DNA of 64,000 bases from Flavobacteriaceae bacterium (GCA_029243385.1 JAQWSC010000015.1:1-64000), one strand, 5' to 3'; positions 34,819 to 44,623 are shown, numbered from the stretch's first letter. A program made the numbers and translations. The notes: a model not told the origin generated them from the sequence alone.

Positions 34819-35819
34819 GGTTTCGGATATTTGGCACAAGTAGAAACAATAGAATCTTCAATTGTTTTGAAGGTAAAATCCAATTCTTCGATTATTTTTT
34901 TGTTAGAATAATTTTGAATTTTCACACTTGTTTTGGCAAGATTTTTTGTCAGTTTTCTTTTTTTACCAGTAATTTTACTGGAAAGCCAATCCACTCGCCA
35001 TCCAATTTCAAGAAGCCATTTACCTGCCTTTTTTTGGGGAGCTTTAACGCCAAACTCACCAGCTACCCGATGGATGAAATCTTTTAAAAACCAATTTTCA
35101 GCAATCACAATATACCGTTCGCCAAAAATATTTTTTTCCATAAGTTGAACCATAATCGAAACTACATCTTCAACATCTACATAAGCTGTTTTCCCATCGG
35201 TAAAATACTTCATTCCTTTGTGAATCATTTTAAAAAACAAGCCACTTCCACTTCTCCAAAATCCACCTCCCAAAATCAGACCTGGGTTGACAATAGTCGC
35301 CTGAAGTCCTTCATTAATTCCTCTAAAAACTTCCATTTCTGCTGCATGCTTGGTAAAGGCATATACACTTACTTCTTCGGTATGATTCCACGGAGTGTTT
35401 TCTGAAACTTTTGTGCCTTCAGTAGGCGTGCTTAGTGTAGCAATCGAACTCACGTAGCAAAATTTTTCAACCTTATGGGATAAACTAAAATTTACCATAT
35501 TGGCGGTTCCCTCTACATTGCTTTTTGTTAAAACTTGTAGATCGCTGGGATCAAACGAAATGAGCGCAGCACAATGATAGACTTGGGTTACTTGATCAAA
35601 TGCTTTTTCCAAGCAGTCCAAATCAGTTAAACTCCCTTCGATCCATTCAATTTTGTTGAACAACACCTCCACATAGTCGGTAAAATAACCAAACACTGTT
35701 TTGACGCGATCCAACCTACTGGTTGAACGATGCAATACGCGCACCTTGTCTTCTTTTTGTAAAAGATCGAACAACAAATGCGATCCTACTAACCCTGTGC
35801 CACCTGTAACTAATATCAT
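34815..35819 (-). CDS. NAD-dependent epimerase/dehydratase (extended SDR)
   Basis: A 334-residue extended short-chain dehydrogenase. The Rossmann motif is MILVTGGTGLVGSHLLFDLL and the catalytic pattern is SVYAFTKHAAEM (YxxxK). DVEDVV follows in the substrate domain. It resembles dihydroflavonol-4-reductase-like SDRs more than nucleotide-sugar epimerases. The substrate is not known. I chose the ATG at 35819 because MILVTGGTG is the family start. It is divergent from tyrS with a 77-bp gap. Confidence 0.87.
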   Translation of the reverse strand: MILVTGGTGLVGSHLLFDLLQKEDKVRVLHRSTSRLDRVKTVFGYFTDYVEVLFNKIEWIEGSLTDLDCLEKAFDQVTQVYHCAALISFDPSDLQVLTKSNVEGTANMVNFSLSHKVEKFCYVSSIATLSTPTEGTKVSENTPWNHTEEVSVYAFTKHAAEMEVFRGINEGLQATIVNPGLILGGGFWRSGSGLFFKMIHKGMKYFTDGKTAYVDVEDVVSIMVQLMEKNIFGERYIVIAENWFLKDFIHRVAGEFGVKAPQKKAGKWLLEIGWRVDWLSSKITGKKRKLTKNLAKTSVKIQNYSNKKIIEELDFTFKTIEDSIVSTCAKYPKP

Positions 35820-35896
35820 GTTGGTAAAAGTAGTATTTTTTAAATTACCTTTTTTGTTTTGAGTCAACCCTATATCTTTGTAGAAACCAACAGCAA

Positions 35897-37192
35897 ATGA
35901 ATCATAATTTTGTAGAAGAGCTAAGAAATAGAGGCATGTTGCACGACATTATGCCTGAAACGGAAGCTGAATTAATGAAATCTTCCCACTCGGGATACAT
36001 TGGATTTGATCCTACTGCCGATTCATTGCACATAGGAAGCCTGGTGCAAATTATGATTTTAATGCATTTTCAACGTGCAGGTCATCAACCCATTGCCCTT
36101 GTAGGTGGTGCGACAGGAATGATTGGAGATCCTTCTGGAAAATCGGCTGAAAGAAACTTACTCGACGAAGAAAGTCTTGCTAAAAATGCGCAAGGAATCG
36201 AAAGTCAATTGCGGCGATTTTTGGATTTTGATTCTCAAGAAACCAATGCGGCCAAGTTGGTCAACAATTACGATTGGATGAAGAAATTTTCGCTAATCGA
36301 ATTTGTGAGAGACATCGGAAAACATTTGACGGTAAATTATATGATGTCTAAAGATTCTGTGAGAAAACGTTTGGGCAAAGAAGCCAAAGAAGGGATGTCT
36401 TTTACAGAATTTACTTACCAGCTCATTCAAGGATATGATTTTTTGCATTTGTATCAACATCACAATTGTAAATTGCAAATGGGCGGTAGCGATCAATGGG
36501 GAAATATTACCACAGGAACCGAGCTGATTCGTCGAAAGGCGAGTGGAAAAGCCTATGCACTGACATGCCCTTTGATTACCAAAGCCGACGGCTCAAAATT
36601 TGGAAAAACAGAAAGTGGAAATATATGGCTCGATCGAAACCGAACCTCTCCGTATAAATTTTATCAATATTGGCTCAACGCATCGGATGTGGACGCTGAA
36701 AATTACATCAAAATCTTTACATTTCTTTCGATGGAAGAAATTGCGGCTTGTATTGCCACCCATAAAGAAGCACCTCATTTACGACACCTACAAAAAACAG
36801 TGGCCAATGAGGTAACTCAAATGGTTCACAGTGAAGAAGATCTACAAAATGCCATCAAAGCCAGTCAAATTTTGTTCGGAAAATCCACCTCAGAAGATCT
36901 TAAAGTACTCGACGAACAAACCTTTTTAGATGTGTTTGAAGGGGTTCCTCAAAGCACGATTTCCAAAAAAATAATAGCCAATGGTTGCGATATTATTCAG
37001 GCATTAGCTTCTGAGTCAGGATTTTTATCCTCCAATGGAGAAGCTCGTAGGGCTTTGAAAGAAAACTCTATTTCTGTTAACAAAGAAAAAGTTAAAGACG
37101 ATTACCAACTTTCATTATCAGATTTGATTTGTGAACGCTATATTTTGTTACAAAGAGGTAAGAAAAACTACTTTTTATTGGTAGTTAGCTAA
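35897..37192 (+). CDS. tyrS: Tyrosyl-tRNA synthetase
   Basis: A class I synthetase charging tRNA-Tyr. The 431-residue protein has [19 protein letters not shown] (HIGH box as HIGS), [10 protein letters not shown] and [12 protein letters not shown] (KMSKS box as KFGKT). A C-terminal S4 RNA-binding domain follows ([19 protein letters not shown]). A TATCTTTG box about 20 bp upstream of the ATG is a likely promoter. It is convergent with the LuxE-like gene, overlapping by four bases. Confidence 0.96.
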   Translation: MNHNFVEELRNRGMLHDIMPETEAELMKSSHSGYIGFDPTADSLHIGSLVQIMILMHFQRAGHQPIALVGGATGMIGDPSGKSAERNLLDEESLAKNAQGIESQLRRFLDFDSQETNAAKLVNNYDWMKKFSLIEFVRDIGKHLTVNYMMSKDSVRKRLGKEAKEGMSFTEFTYQLIQGYDFLHLYQHHNCKLQMGGSDQWGNITTGTELIRRKASGKAYALTCPLITKADGSKFGKTESGNIWLDRNRTSPYKFYQYWLNASDVDAENYIKIFTFLSMEEIAACIATHKEAPHLRHLQKTVANEVTQMVHSEEDLQNAIKASQILFGKSTSEDLKVLDEQTFLDVFEGVPQSTISKKIIANGCDIIQALASESGFLSSNGEARRALKENSISVNKEKVKDDYQLSLSDLICERYILLQRGKKNYFLLVVS

Positions 37193-38151
37193 TTTACCAT
37201 AAGATTGCACCCGCGAACATCTGAGTGGTCAAAACGACCGTTTACAGTAAAAACACCCGACTCAAAAACGGTTCCCAAATCCTGAGTGGCAAGAAATGCA
37301 CACGAATTGTGATTGGCAAGATCGATGATATTCAAACCACCCGATCCAATCTGATTGACTTCGAGAGGATTTTCGGTATTTCGAACCAGCACTTTCATCC
37401 ATTTTGGGCATTCAAACAAACCTTCTCCTTGGGAGTAAGCTTGTGAAAAAAGCTCTGTCATTCCATATTCCGAATGAATGTGGTTTGTTCCAAACCCCTT
37501 TTTCAAACGACTGTGCAATTCAGATCGAATCAGTTCTTTTCTTCGCCCTTTCATTCCGCCCGTTTCCATCACGATGGTGTGCTGAAGGTTCATTTGAAAG
37601 CGTTCAACAAAATCCAACAAGGCAAAACTCACTCCAATCAATAAGGTTTTTTGACCTCTTTGTTCCAAAGCGGTTAAAAGATCGAACAGTTCTTGTTGGT
37701 TGTCTAGATAAAATCCACTTTGGGAGTGCGAAGATTGCTGTATAAAATCATGTACCATATAAACCAGCGAAGAACCACTACGTTCAAGATACGAAGGCAA
37801 CAACCCCAAAATCACATAATCGGATACAGCACCGTAATTGTTTTCAAAATTGGTTCGAAAACTACGTTCGTAATCCTCCAAATGAGAAACAAAATGTTGG
37901 CTGGGCTTTCCGCCCGTTCCACTGCTTGTAAAAACAGTTGAAATTTCTGGATTTCCTGTCAAAACCCGATGCGATTTAAAAAATTGAATCGGCAAAAAGG
38001 GAATTTGTGTTACGCAACTCACATCACTAGGATGTACATACAACAAATCACAGAACGAACGATAAATAGGGTTGTTTTCAAATTGATGACCAAAAACCTT
38101 TAACGCTTCGGTATTAAAATCAGTATCAGTTTGAATAGTTGTTGGATGCAT
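37189..38151 (-). CDS. LuxE/PaaK-family acyl-protein synthetase
   Basis: A 320-residue adenylate-forming enzyme of the LuxE group. It has [18 protein letters not shown] (the Ser/Thr/Gly P-loop), a middle [13 protein letters not shown] segment, [15 protein letters not shown] and [15 protein letters not shown] (the ExGMTE motif). Family members activate fatty acids and pass them to a protein or carrier. There are no lux genes nearby; it is alone and its partner is unknown. Divergent spacing of 123 bp separates it from the response regulator gene. Confidence 0.85.
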   Translation of the reverse strand: MHPTTIQTDTDFNTEALKVFGHQFENNPIYRSFCDLLYVHPSDVSCVTQIPFLPIQFFKSHRVLTGNPEISTVFTSSGTGGKPSQHFVSHLEDYERSFRTNFENNYGAVSDYVILGLLPSYLERSGSSLVYMVHDFIQQSSHSQSGFYLDNQQELFDLLTALEQRGQKTLLIGVSFALLDFVERFQMNLQHTIVMETGGMKGRRKELIRSELHSRLKKGFGTNHIHSEYGMTELFSQAYSQGEGLFECPKWMKVLVRNTENPLEVNQIGSGGLNIIDLANHNSCAFLATQDLGTVFESGVFTVNGRFDHSDVRGCNLMVN

Positions 38152-38274
38152 ATATTTTGTTAAAGGACAAAAATAATGAAAATAATGACCTTAGTTCCAA
38201 TATTAAATCATTGTTAAGAAAACACAAAGCTTCTTTTTTTTAGTTATTTTTGAAAAGTTTGAACACCAAAATTT

Positions 38275-38958
38275 ATGGACAACCACCAATTTAAAATTCT
38301 TCTTGTAGATGACGAACCGGACATTTTGGAGATTTTAGGATACAACCTTTCAGCACAAGGCTACGAAATACATTCGGCTACCAACGGAATTCAGGCACTA
38401 AAAAAAGCCAACAAAGTACTTCCAGATTTAATAGTTTTGGACGTAATGATGCCCGAGATGGACGGTATAGAAGCCTGCGAAAAGATTCGCCAAATTGACG
38501 CTCTAAAAGACGTTTTGGTGGTGTTTTTGTCGGCACGAGGTGAAGAGTATTCGCAGGTTGCTGGACTGGAAGCGGGTGCCGATGACTATATCACAAAACC
38601 AATTAAGCCCAAATTATTGGTAAGCAAAGTCAAATCATTGCTTCGAAGAAAAAAAGAATCTACAGAAACCGCCCAAGTGATTGAATTCGGTACGATTGTA
38701 ATCAACAGAGAAGCTTATAAAGTCGAAAAAGATGGCAAAGACATCAACCTTCCGCGCAAAGAATTCGAATTGCTTGCCTTACTAGCTTCCAAGCCTGGAA
38801 AAGTGTTTTTAAGAGAAGAAATCTTAAACAATGTTTGGGGTGTAGATGTGATTGTGGGAGGAAGAACTATTGATGTTCACATTCGAAAACTCCGAGAAAA
38901 AATCGGAGATCAGCATTTCAAGACAGTAAAAGGGGTAGGCTACAAATTTGTATCTTAG
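38275..38958 (+). CDS. OmpR/PhoB-family response regulator
   Basis: A 227-residue two-domain regulator. The receiver (residues 1-120) has VDDEPD, the phospho-acceptor Asp56 in LIVLDVMMPEMDG and TKPIKPK with the conserved Lys. The winged-helix output domain is C-terminal (FGTIVINREAYKVEKDG, RTIDVHIRKLREKIG). The histidine kinase gene follows 5 bp after the stop, so this is a complete two-component system. In flavobacteria this pair is the PhoB/PhoR-like one; the signal is not shown by the context. Confidence 0.93.
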   Translation: MDNHQFKILLVDDEPDILEILGYNLSAQGYEIHSATNGIQALKKANKVLPDLIVLDVMMPEMDGIEACEKIRQIDALKDVLVVFLSARGEEYSQVAGLEAGADDYITKPIKPKLLVSKVKSLLRRKKESTETAQVIEFGTIVINREAYKVEKDGKDINLPRKEFELLALLASKPGKVFLREEILNNVWGVDVIVGGRTIDVHIRKLREKIGDQHFKTVKGVGYKFVS

Positions 38959-38963
38959 CCTCC

Positions 38964-40031
38964 ATGTCAAACGCACCTAAAAAATCAATTTCGATTGCTA
39001 TTTTGTTGTCATTAACCCTAGCGGTTGTGTCAACCCTTTTATTGTTGGTAACTGTTTGGTGGTGGCTCGATTATCAAACGTTTGAAACACTTCCTGTTCG
39101 CTATGTTTGTGTCTTTTTCGTATCCATTTTTGGAATAGGATACGTATTGATTTATTATTGGGTAAAAAGATACACCTATCGCAGAGTCAAAAAAATCTAC
39201 GACGATCTTTCGAGTTTGGAAGCTTCTTCCATCCAAGAAAGTATGATTACCACTGACATGGAAACTTTAACTCAAAAAGTTCAAAAATACGCCACAGACA
39301 AGCGCTTGGAAATAGAAACATTAAAGGGACAAGAGGCTTTTCGAAAAGAGTTTTTAGGAAATGTCGCTCATGAAATCAAAACGCCTTTGTTTACCATTCA
39401 AGGCTATATTCTTACACTGCTTGACGGTGCTTTGGAAGACAAAGCTGTTCGAAAAAAATACCTGCAACGCGCCAGCAAAGGTGTAGATCGACTGCTTTAT
39501 GTTGTCAAGGATTTGGATATGATTACAAAGCTCGAAACGGGCGGTGGTAAGCTTGAATTGGAAAAATTTGACTTGGTTGATTTGATCCAAAACGTATTTG
39601 AGTTTATGGAACTGCGCGCTTCCAAACTCAAAATAACCCTTGAATTTGATGTAGATTATAACCATCCCATCTATGTTTTTGCCGATCGTGATAAAATTCA
39701 ACAAGTATTGAGCAATTTGATTGAAAATTCATTGAAATACGGAAAACAAAACGGAACAACGGAGATAAGCATTCAAGATTTGGTGGAAAACAAATTGCTA
39801 GTACGCATTACCGACAACGGAGAAGGTGTTCCCTCGGAACAAATTCCGCGCTTGTTTGAACGGTTTTACCGAGTTGACAAAAGTGGCAGTCGGGAAGAGG
39901 GCGGCTCTGGACTGGGCTTGTCCATAGTTAAGCACATTATTGAGGCTCATCAAGAAAAAATATTCGTAGAAAGTGATTTTGGAGTTGGGTCAGAATTTTC
40001 ATTTACCCTAGAAAAATCCACTGACTCATAA
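38964..40031 (+). CDS. PhoR-like sensor histidine kinase
   Basis: A 355-residue kinase paired with the regulator just upstream. TM helices are at about 9-34 and 45-66, with only a short periplasmic loop. A HAMP-like coiled linker follows, then the H-box LGNVAHEIKTPLFTIQGYI (His136) and the HATPase domain with NLIENSLKYG, ITDNGEGVP and GGSGLGLSIVKHIIEAH. The lack of a real external sensor domain suggests that it senses through the membrane or a partner, as PhoR does. Confidence 0.92.
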   Translation: MSNAPKKSISIAILLSLTLAVVSTLLLLVTVWWWLDYQTFETLPVRYVCVFFVSIFGIGYVLIYYWVKRYTYRRVKKIYDDLSSLEASSIQESMITTDMETLTQKVQKYATDKRLEIETLKGQEAFRKEFLGNVAHEIKTPLFTIQGYILTLLDGALEDKAVRKKYLQRASKGVDRLLYVVKDLDMITKLETGGGKLELEKFDLVDLIQNVFEFMELRASKLKITLEFDVDYNHPIYVFADRDKIQQVLSNLIENSLKYGKQNGTTEISIQDLVENKLLVRITDNGEGVPSEQIPRLFERFYRVDKSGSREEGGSGLGLSIVKHIIEAHQEKIFVESDFGVGSEFSFTLEKSTDS

Positions 40032-40083
40032 TTCGTCCAATCGATAAAGTTTTCTGTAATTTAGCAAGCTAAACAACACTGTT

Positions 40084-40758
40084 TTGGGAAGTAAAAACAA
40101 ATTAAAACGTTTTAAGGAAAACGAGACTTTTTCCAACGTCATTCAACCGCCACGTGCGTTGTTGGAAGCCGAAAATTTTGAATGGAAAGGAAAGTGGAAA
40201 AAAGAATATTTTAAAAACGAAAACCCCATTGTTTTGGAGTTGGGATGTGGTAAAGGCGAATATTCTTTGGGATTGGCGCAAAAGTATCCTGACAAAAACT
40301 TTATTGGAATTGATATCAAGGGGGCTCGTTTTTGGAGAGGAGCAAAAACCGCTCTGGAAGAAAAAATCCCCAACGTAGCCTTTGTTAGAACACAAATAGA
40401 ATTGATAGAATCTCTTTTTGAAGTCAACGAAGTTGATGAAATCTGGATTACCTTTCCCGACCCACAAATCAAATTCAAACGCACCAAACACAGACTGACC
40501 AATCCTTCTTTTTTAAAAAAATACCAAACCGTTCTCTCTCCCTCCGGTTGTATTCATCTCAAAACCGATAGCGAGTTTTTACACGGCTATACGTTAGGCC
40601 TTTTGCAAGGAATGGGAATTGAGCCTCAAAAAGCGCATCACGATGTATATCGCGATGTTCATGCTCCCGAAGAGGTCGTTTCTATCCAAACATTTTATGA
40701 GCAACAATATTTAGCCCAACAAAAACCCATTACCTATATTCGTTTTCAATTCCCCTAA
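40084..40758 (+). CDS. trmB: tRNA (guanine-N7)-methyltransferase
   Basis: TrmB methylates G46 of tRNA with S-adenosylmethionine. The 224-residue protein has the SAM loop ELGCGKGEYSLGLA, FIGIDIKGARFWRGAK, the family core ITFPDPQIKFKRTKHRLTNPSFL and LKTDSEFLHGYTL. The start is a TTG (MGSKNKLKRFKENETF), which gives the family N-terminus. It follows the kinase gene by 52 bp; the Atl-type gene begins 2 bp after its stop. Confidence 0.94.
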   Translation: MGSKNKLKRFKENETFSNVIQPPRALLEAENFEWKGKWKKEYFKNENPIVLELGCGKGEYSLGLAQKYPDKNFIGIDIKGARFWRGAKTALEEKIPNVAFVRTQIELIESLFEVNEVDEIWITFPDPQIKFKRTKHRLTNPSFLKKYQTVLSPSGCIHLKTDSEFLHGYTLGLLQGMGIEPQKAHHDVYRDVHAPEEVVSIQTFYEQQYLAQQKPITYIRFQFP

Positions 40759-40760
40759 CA

Positions 40761-41093
40761 ATGAAACCTACTCATGACAACTTTTTTCAACGTGTATATC
40801 AAGTCGTTCAACAAATCCCAGAAGGACGCATAACTTCTTACGGAGCCATTGCCCGTTATTTGGGCAGTGCCAAAAGCGCACGAATGGTTGGCTGGGCAAT
40901 GAATGCTTCTCACAGCATGGACAATATTCCTGCACATCGCGTAGTCAACCGATTGGGAATGCTTACCGGCAAACATCATTTTCCAGGGATGAACCTTATG
41001 GAGCAACTGCTTGAGAATGAGGGAATCCGTGTAAAAAACCTGCAAATCATTGATTTTGAAAAACACTTTTGGGATCCGAATCAAGAACTTTAG
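40761..41093 (+). CDS. Alkyltransferase-like (Atl/MGMT-fold) protein lacking the acceptor cysteine
   Basis: A 110-residue protein with the DNA-binding half of O6-alkylguanine-DNA alkyltransferase: FFQRVYQVVQQIPEGRITSYG, then SAKSARMVGWAMNAS. The active-site motif PCHRV is PAHRV here (Ala58), so it cannot take up an alkyl group. Atl proteins bind O6-alkylguanine and flag it for nucleotide-excision repair. Characterised Atl proteins usually have Trp at this position; Ala is another non-nucleophilic form. It is closely linked to trmB. Confidence 0.88.
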   Translation: MKPTHDNFFQRVYQVVQQIPEGRITSYGAIARYLGSAKSARMVGWAMNASHSMDNIPAHRVVNRLGMLTGKHHFPGMNLMEQLLENEGIRVKNLQIIDFEKHFWDPNQEL

Positions 41094-41156
41094 TTTTCAA
41101 AGGATTCCCCGTATATTTGCCATTTAGAATTAATTTAAATTAAAATAAAAAGCTTC

Positions 41157-42287
41157 ATGAAGTTGCGCAAAGAAGATATTCAGAATGCTCTTAAAAAAAT
41201 AACCGTTCCTGGTGAGGGTCAAAACATGATTGATAGCAAGGCGGTAACCAATATCGTTACTTTTGGCGATGAGGTTGTTATTGACATAACCATTAACAAT
41301 CCGAGTTTGCAAGCGCGAAAAAAAGCGGAAGTCGAAATTCTAAAAATCATACACCAAGAAGTGTATGAAAAAGCAAAAATTAAAATCAATGTTACCGTTA
41401 ATACTCCAGAAAAAAAACCTGTAATTAAGGGCAAGCCCATTCCAGGAATACAACACATTGTGGCCGTTGCCTCCGGAAAAGGAGGCGTCGGAAAATCGAC
41501 GGTAACCTCCAATTTTGCAGCTACATTGGCCAAAATGGGATTCAAAGTAGGCGTTTTGGATGCTGATATTTACGGACCGTCTATTCCTATCATGTTTGAC
41601 GTTGCTAACGAGCGCCCTTTGGCCGTTACGGTGGATGGAAAATCGAAAATGAAACCTGTCGAAAATCATGGAGTAAAAGTATTGTCTATTGGATTTTTTA
41701 CCCAACCCAATCAGGCGGTTATATGGCGTGGACCCATGGCAGCCAAAGCACTCAATCAAATGATTTTTGATGCCGATTGGGGAACCCTTGATTTTTTATT
41801 AATTGATCTTCCTCCAGGAACCGGAGACATTCATCTAAGTATTATGCAATCGCTCCCCATTACTGGAGCTGTGGTGGTAAGTACTCCGCAGCCGATTGCT
41901 TTGGCAGATGCCCAAAAAGGAGTAGCCATGTTCCAGCAAGAAAGCATCAATGTACCCGTTTTGGGAGTCGTCGAGAATATGGCATATTTTACACCCAAAG
42001 AATTGCCCGACAACAAGTATTATATTTTTGGAAAAGAAGGCGCTAAAAATTTGGCTACGGATCTTTCCATTCCATTTTTGGGAGAAGTTCCTTTGGTGCA
42101 AAGTCTCCGAGAAGCGGCAGATTTGGGTCGTCCTGCATCGCTACAAGATAGCACACCCATTGCCAACGCTTTCGAAAAACTAACACAAAATATGGTTTCG
42201 GAAGTGGTCATGAGAAACGAAGACTTACCGCCCACCGAGGCTATTAAAATAACGACTATGGCAGGCTGTTCTGCTGTTAAAAAATAA
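41157..42287 (+). CDS. Mrp/ApbC-type Fe-S carrier P-loop ATPase
   Basis: A 376-residue scaffold or carrier for iron-sulfur clusters. An N-terminal DUF59/MIP18 domain (residues 1-85) precedes the deviant Walker A ASGKGGVGKSTVTSNFA. DADIYGPSIPIMF and LLIDLPPGTGDIHLS follow. The CxxC pair that binds the cluster in many Mrp proteins is absent from the expected VENMAYFTPKELPDNKY region; a lone Cys sits near the C-terminus (MAGCSAV). The NifU-like gene follows after 4 bp, which supports a role in cluster delivery. Confidence 0.92.
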   Translation: MKLRKEDIQNALKKITVPGEGQNMIDSKAVTNIVTFGDEVVIDITINNPSLQARKKAEVEILKIIHQEVYEKAKIKINVTVNTPEKKPVIKGKPIPGIQHIVAVASGKGGVGKSTVTSNFAATLAKMGFKVGVLDADIYGPSIPIMFDVANERPLAVTVDGKSKMKPVENHGVKVLSIGFFTQPNQAVIWRGPMAAKALNQMIFDADWGTLDFLLIDLPPGTGDIHLSIMQSLPITGAVVVSTPQPIALADAQKGVAMFQQESINVPVLGVVENMAYFTPKELPDNKYYIFGKEGAKNLATDLSIPFLGEVPLVQSLREAADLGRPASLQDSTPIANAFEKLTQNMVSEVVMRNEDLPPTEAIKITTMAGCSAVKK

Positions 42288-42291
42288 TCGT

Positions 42292-42531
42292 ATGGAAGCT
42301 ATTGAATTGCAACAAAATGTAGAAAAAGCATTGGCAGAAATCCGTCCTTTTTTAGAGTCCGATGGCGGCGATATTTCGTTGATTGCTATTGAAAACAACA
42401 TCGTAAAAGTACAGCTTCACGGGGCTTGTGTAGGGTGTTCGGTCAATCAAATGACCCTAAAGTCGGGAGTAGAAATGACGATTAAAAAATACGCACCTCA
42501 AATTACGGAAGTAATCAATATAGATGCATGA
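42292..42531 (+). CDS. NifU-like C-terminal domain protein
   Basis: A 79-residue NifU C-terminal-domain protein (NfuA core). It has IRPFLESDGGDISLIAIEN and the cluster-binding GACVGCSVNQMTLKSGVE with CxxC. It would carry 4Fe-4S clusters to apoproteins, probably together with the Mrp ATPase encoded just upstream. It overlaps the ferredoxin-NADP reductase gene by four bases, forming a three-gene iron-sulfur/redox operon. Confidence 0.94.
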   Translation: MEAIELQQNVEKALAEIRPFLESDGGDISLIAIENNIVKVQLHGACVGCSVNQMTLKSGVEMTIKKYAPQITEVINIDA

Positions 42532-43580
42532 TACACACAGATATTCTAATTATTGGAGCGGGTCCTACGGGGCTTTTTACGGTATTCGAAGCAGGGCTTT
42601 TAAAACTCAAATGCCATTTGATTGATGCTTTGCCACAACCCGGCGGGCAATGTTCTGAGATTTATCCCAAAAAACCCATTTACGATATCCCGGCATATCC
42701 CGAAATTTTGGCAGGTGATTTGACACAAAAATTAATGGATCAAATTGCACCCTTTCAACCTGGATTTACATTGGGAGAACGTGCTGATACTCTCGAAAAA
42801 AAAGACGACGGAACGTTTGTAGTTACTACCAATAAAGGCACTCAACACAAGGCTCCAATTGTTGCCATAGCAGGTGGATTGGGAAGTTTTGAGCCGCGAA
42901 AACCGATGCTTGACAACCTTTCGTTTTACGAAGACAAAGGCGTGCAATACATCATCAAAGATCCTGAGGTGTATCGAGGTCGGCGAGTAGCAATAGCAGG
43001 AGGTGGCGATTCGGCTTTAGATTGGGCTATATTTTTGGCCGATGTAGCTAGCGAAGTGACATTGATTCATCGAAGAAAAGAATTCCGAGGGGCTTTGGAT
43101 TCGGTCGAAAAAGTACAAGATCTTTCAAACGCTAATAAAATCAATTTGATTACTCCAGCGGAGGTAGTTGCTTTGGAAGGAACGGATAGCTTGGAAGCTA
43201 TTTCCCTTCAAAAAGAAAACGAGTCCTTTCGCCTAGAAGTGGATGATTTTATTCCACTCTTTGGCTTGAGTCCCAAATTAGGACCGATTGCCTACTGGGG
43301 ATTGGAAATCGAAAAAAATGCCATCAAAGTGGATAATAGCTTGGATTACCAAACCAATATTCCAGGGGTTTATGCAATCGGAGATGTGAATACCTATCCG
43401 GGCAAACTCAAACTTATTTTGTGTGGATTTCACGAGGCAACTTTGATGTGTCAAAGTGCCTATCAACGTATTTTTCCCGACAAGAAAAATGTGTTAAAAT
43501 ATACAACGGTTTCAGGGATCAGCGGTTTTGACGGCTCGCGAAAAGAAGCCGAAAAGGCAGTTATTAAGAGCATTCAATAA
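42528..43580 (+). CDS. Ferredoxin-NADP reductase of the thioredoxin-reductase-like type
   Basis: A 350-residue FAD/NAD(P)H enzyme of the YumC/TrxR-like FNR family. It has an FAD motif IIGAGPTGLFTVFEAGLL, QPGGQCSEIYPKKPIYDIP, a second dinucleotide motif AIAGGGDSALDWAI and the C-terminal GVYAIGDVNTYPGKLKLILCGFHEA. The redox CxxC of thioredoxin reductase is absent, as expected. It may supply electrons for iron-sulfur cluster assembly or ferredoxin-dependent enzymes. It ends in a strong terminator. Confidence 0.92.
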   Translation: MIHTDILIIGAGPTGLFTVFEAGLLKLKCHLIDALPQPGGQCSEIYPKKPIYDIPAYPEILAGDLTQKLMDQIAPFQPGFTLGERADTLEKKDDGTFVVTTNKGTQHKAPIVAIAGGLGSFEPRKPMLDNLSFYEDKGVQYIIKDPEVYRGRRVAIAGGGDSALDWAIFLADVASEVTLIHRRKEFRGALDSVEKVQDLSNANKINLITPAEVVALEGTDSLEAISLQKENESFRLEVDDFIPLFGLSPKLGPIAYWGLEIEKNAIKVDNSLDYQTNIPGVYAIGDVNTYPGKLKLILCGFHEATLMCQSAYQRIFPDKKNVLKYTTVSGISGFDGSRKEAEKAVIKSIQ

Positions 43581-43607
43581 AAAAAGAGGCGCGAAGCCTC
43601 TTTTTTT
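43581..43607. terminator. Terminator after the mrp-nifU-FNR operon
   Basis: AAAAAGAGGC, loop GCGAA and GCCTCTTTTTTT form a 10-bp stem with U-tracts on either strand. It starts directly at the stop codon of the reductase gene and can also serve the convergent membrane-protein gene. Confidence 0.92.
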
Positions 43608-43625
43608 GATTCATTGATTTTGTAT

Positions 43626-44051
43626 TTAGGAAGTCTTGCGATAAATAAGCGAAACGATCCCTCCTGTAATTCCATACCATACAATCCACCAAACACCATC
43701 GACGATGTGTCCAGTAAGACTCATCATATCGCTAGTAGCATACATGATAAGCCCAACAGCCAAGCCGCCCAGTACTCCAAGCCAAGCGCCAAATTCAAAC
43801 CCTTGACTAAAACTATGAGCCCCGCGCGCCCATTTGGAATAGAGCGTTGAAAATGCATAGGCTAGAATCAGGCATCCTACAGCTAGGATGATTAGATCCA
43901 TTTGGTCATCGGGACGCATAACGTTTTCACCTGCCAATGTTCTGTGATTTTCGAAGAAACCTTTAGCGATAAACGTGTAAAAAAGCCAGGGGCCAAAAAA
44001 AATGAAGATAAAGCCGCCCAGCGTTGATAAAATTCTTGATTTTGAAAGCAT
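43626..44051 (-). CDS. Hypothetical four-helix membrane protein
   Basis: A 141-residue protein with four clear hydrophobic segments: about 8-30, 53-72, 86-105 and 114-135. The last is Trp-rich, GVWWIVWYGITGGIVSLIY. I do not recognise the family. The Trp-rich helices and size recall the TspO protein encoded next to it, but the sequences do not align by eye. It is transcribed in the same direction as tspO, 98 bp downstream of it. Confidence 0.65.
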   Translation of the reverse strand: MLSKSRILSTLGGFIFIFFGPWLFYTFIAKGFFENHRTLAGENVMRPDDQMDLIILAVGCLILAYAFSTLYSKWARGAHSFSQGFEFGAWLGVLGGLAVGLIMYATSDMMSLTGHIVDGVWWIVWYGITGGIVSLIYRKTS

Positions 44052-44149
44052 AATAAATTGTTTTTTAGGTTAATACGTTTTCAATGTACCTAAAAAAGAA
44101 TGCATTTTCAAAAAAATTCGTTGAAGCCCTAAAATTTTTCGATGAATGT

Positions 44150-44623
44150 CTAATTCAATATCCAAATACTGAAATTCAGGTAAGTAGCAAAACTTACCCA
44201 AGCCAAGTAAGGATACAACAGATAGGCGGCTTGTTTGGAAACCACTCGAAACCATTTGATGGTTCGTAAAATAAGAATCCAAAGCGCTATAATGACCAAA
44301 AGTCCAAACAATGGATTTTGGAACCCAAAAAACACAATAGACCACAAACCGTTTAGAATCAATTGGAATCCAAAATGATACAAGGCAGTTTTGACCCATT
44401 TGTGATGAAAACCCCTTGACCAAACGATCCCAGCCGACAAGCCCATCAGCAGGTAGAGTACCGTCCAGACCGGTCCAAAAATCCAGTTGGGCGGGTTCAA
44501 AAAAGGCTTTGTTAAATCCCCGTACCAATCCCCCACAGCGCTTTGTGTGGCAAAGCCTGACAAGAAGCCCACTAAAAGACAGATGCCGATGGAAAGCGCT
44601 ATTTTAGAATACGATTTTTTCAT
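44150..44623 (-). CDS. tspO: TspO/MBR family tryptophan-rich sensory protein
   Basis: A 157-residue five-helix membrane protein. It has FLSGFATQSAVGDWYGDLTKPFLNPPNWIFGPVWTVLYLLMG and LNGLWSIVFFGFQNPLFGLLVI, both strong TspO signatures, and an ending of YLAWVSFATYLNFSIWILN. TspO binds porphyrins and related ligands and is linked to stress and pigment regulation. It is divergent from the mevalonate genes, and the 195-bp gap should hold both promoters (a TATCTTTG box at 44797 serves the plus strand). Confidence 0.93.
   Translation of the reverse strand: MKKSYSKIALSIGICLLVGFLSGFATQSAVGDWYGDLTKPFLNPPNWIFGPVWTVLYLLMGLSAGIVWSRGFHHKWVKTALYHFGFQLILNGLWSIVFFGFQNPLFGLLVIIALWILILRTIKWFRVVSKQAAYLLYPYLAWVSFATYLNFSIWILN

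Noticed and set aside
40102-40502. Long minus-strand frames opposite trmB and similar antisense frames opposite leuS, mrp and mvk
   Set aside because: They lack recognisable domains, leaders and plausible starts, and lie fully opposite conserved genes.
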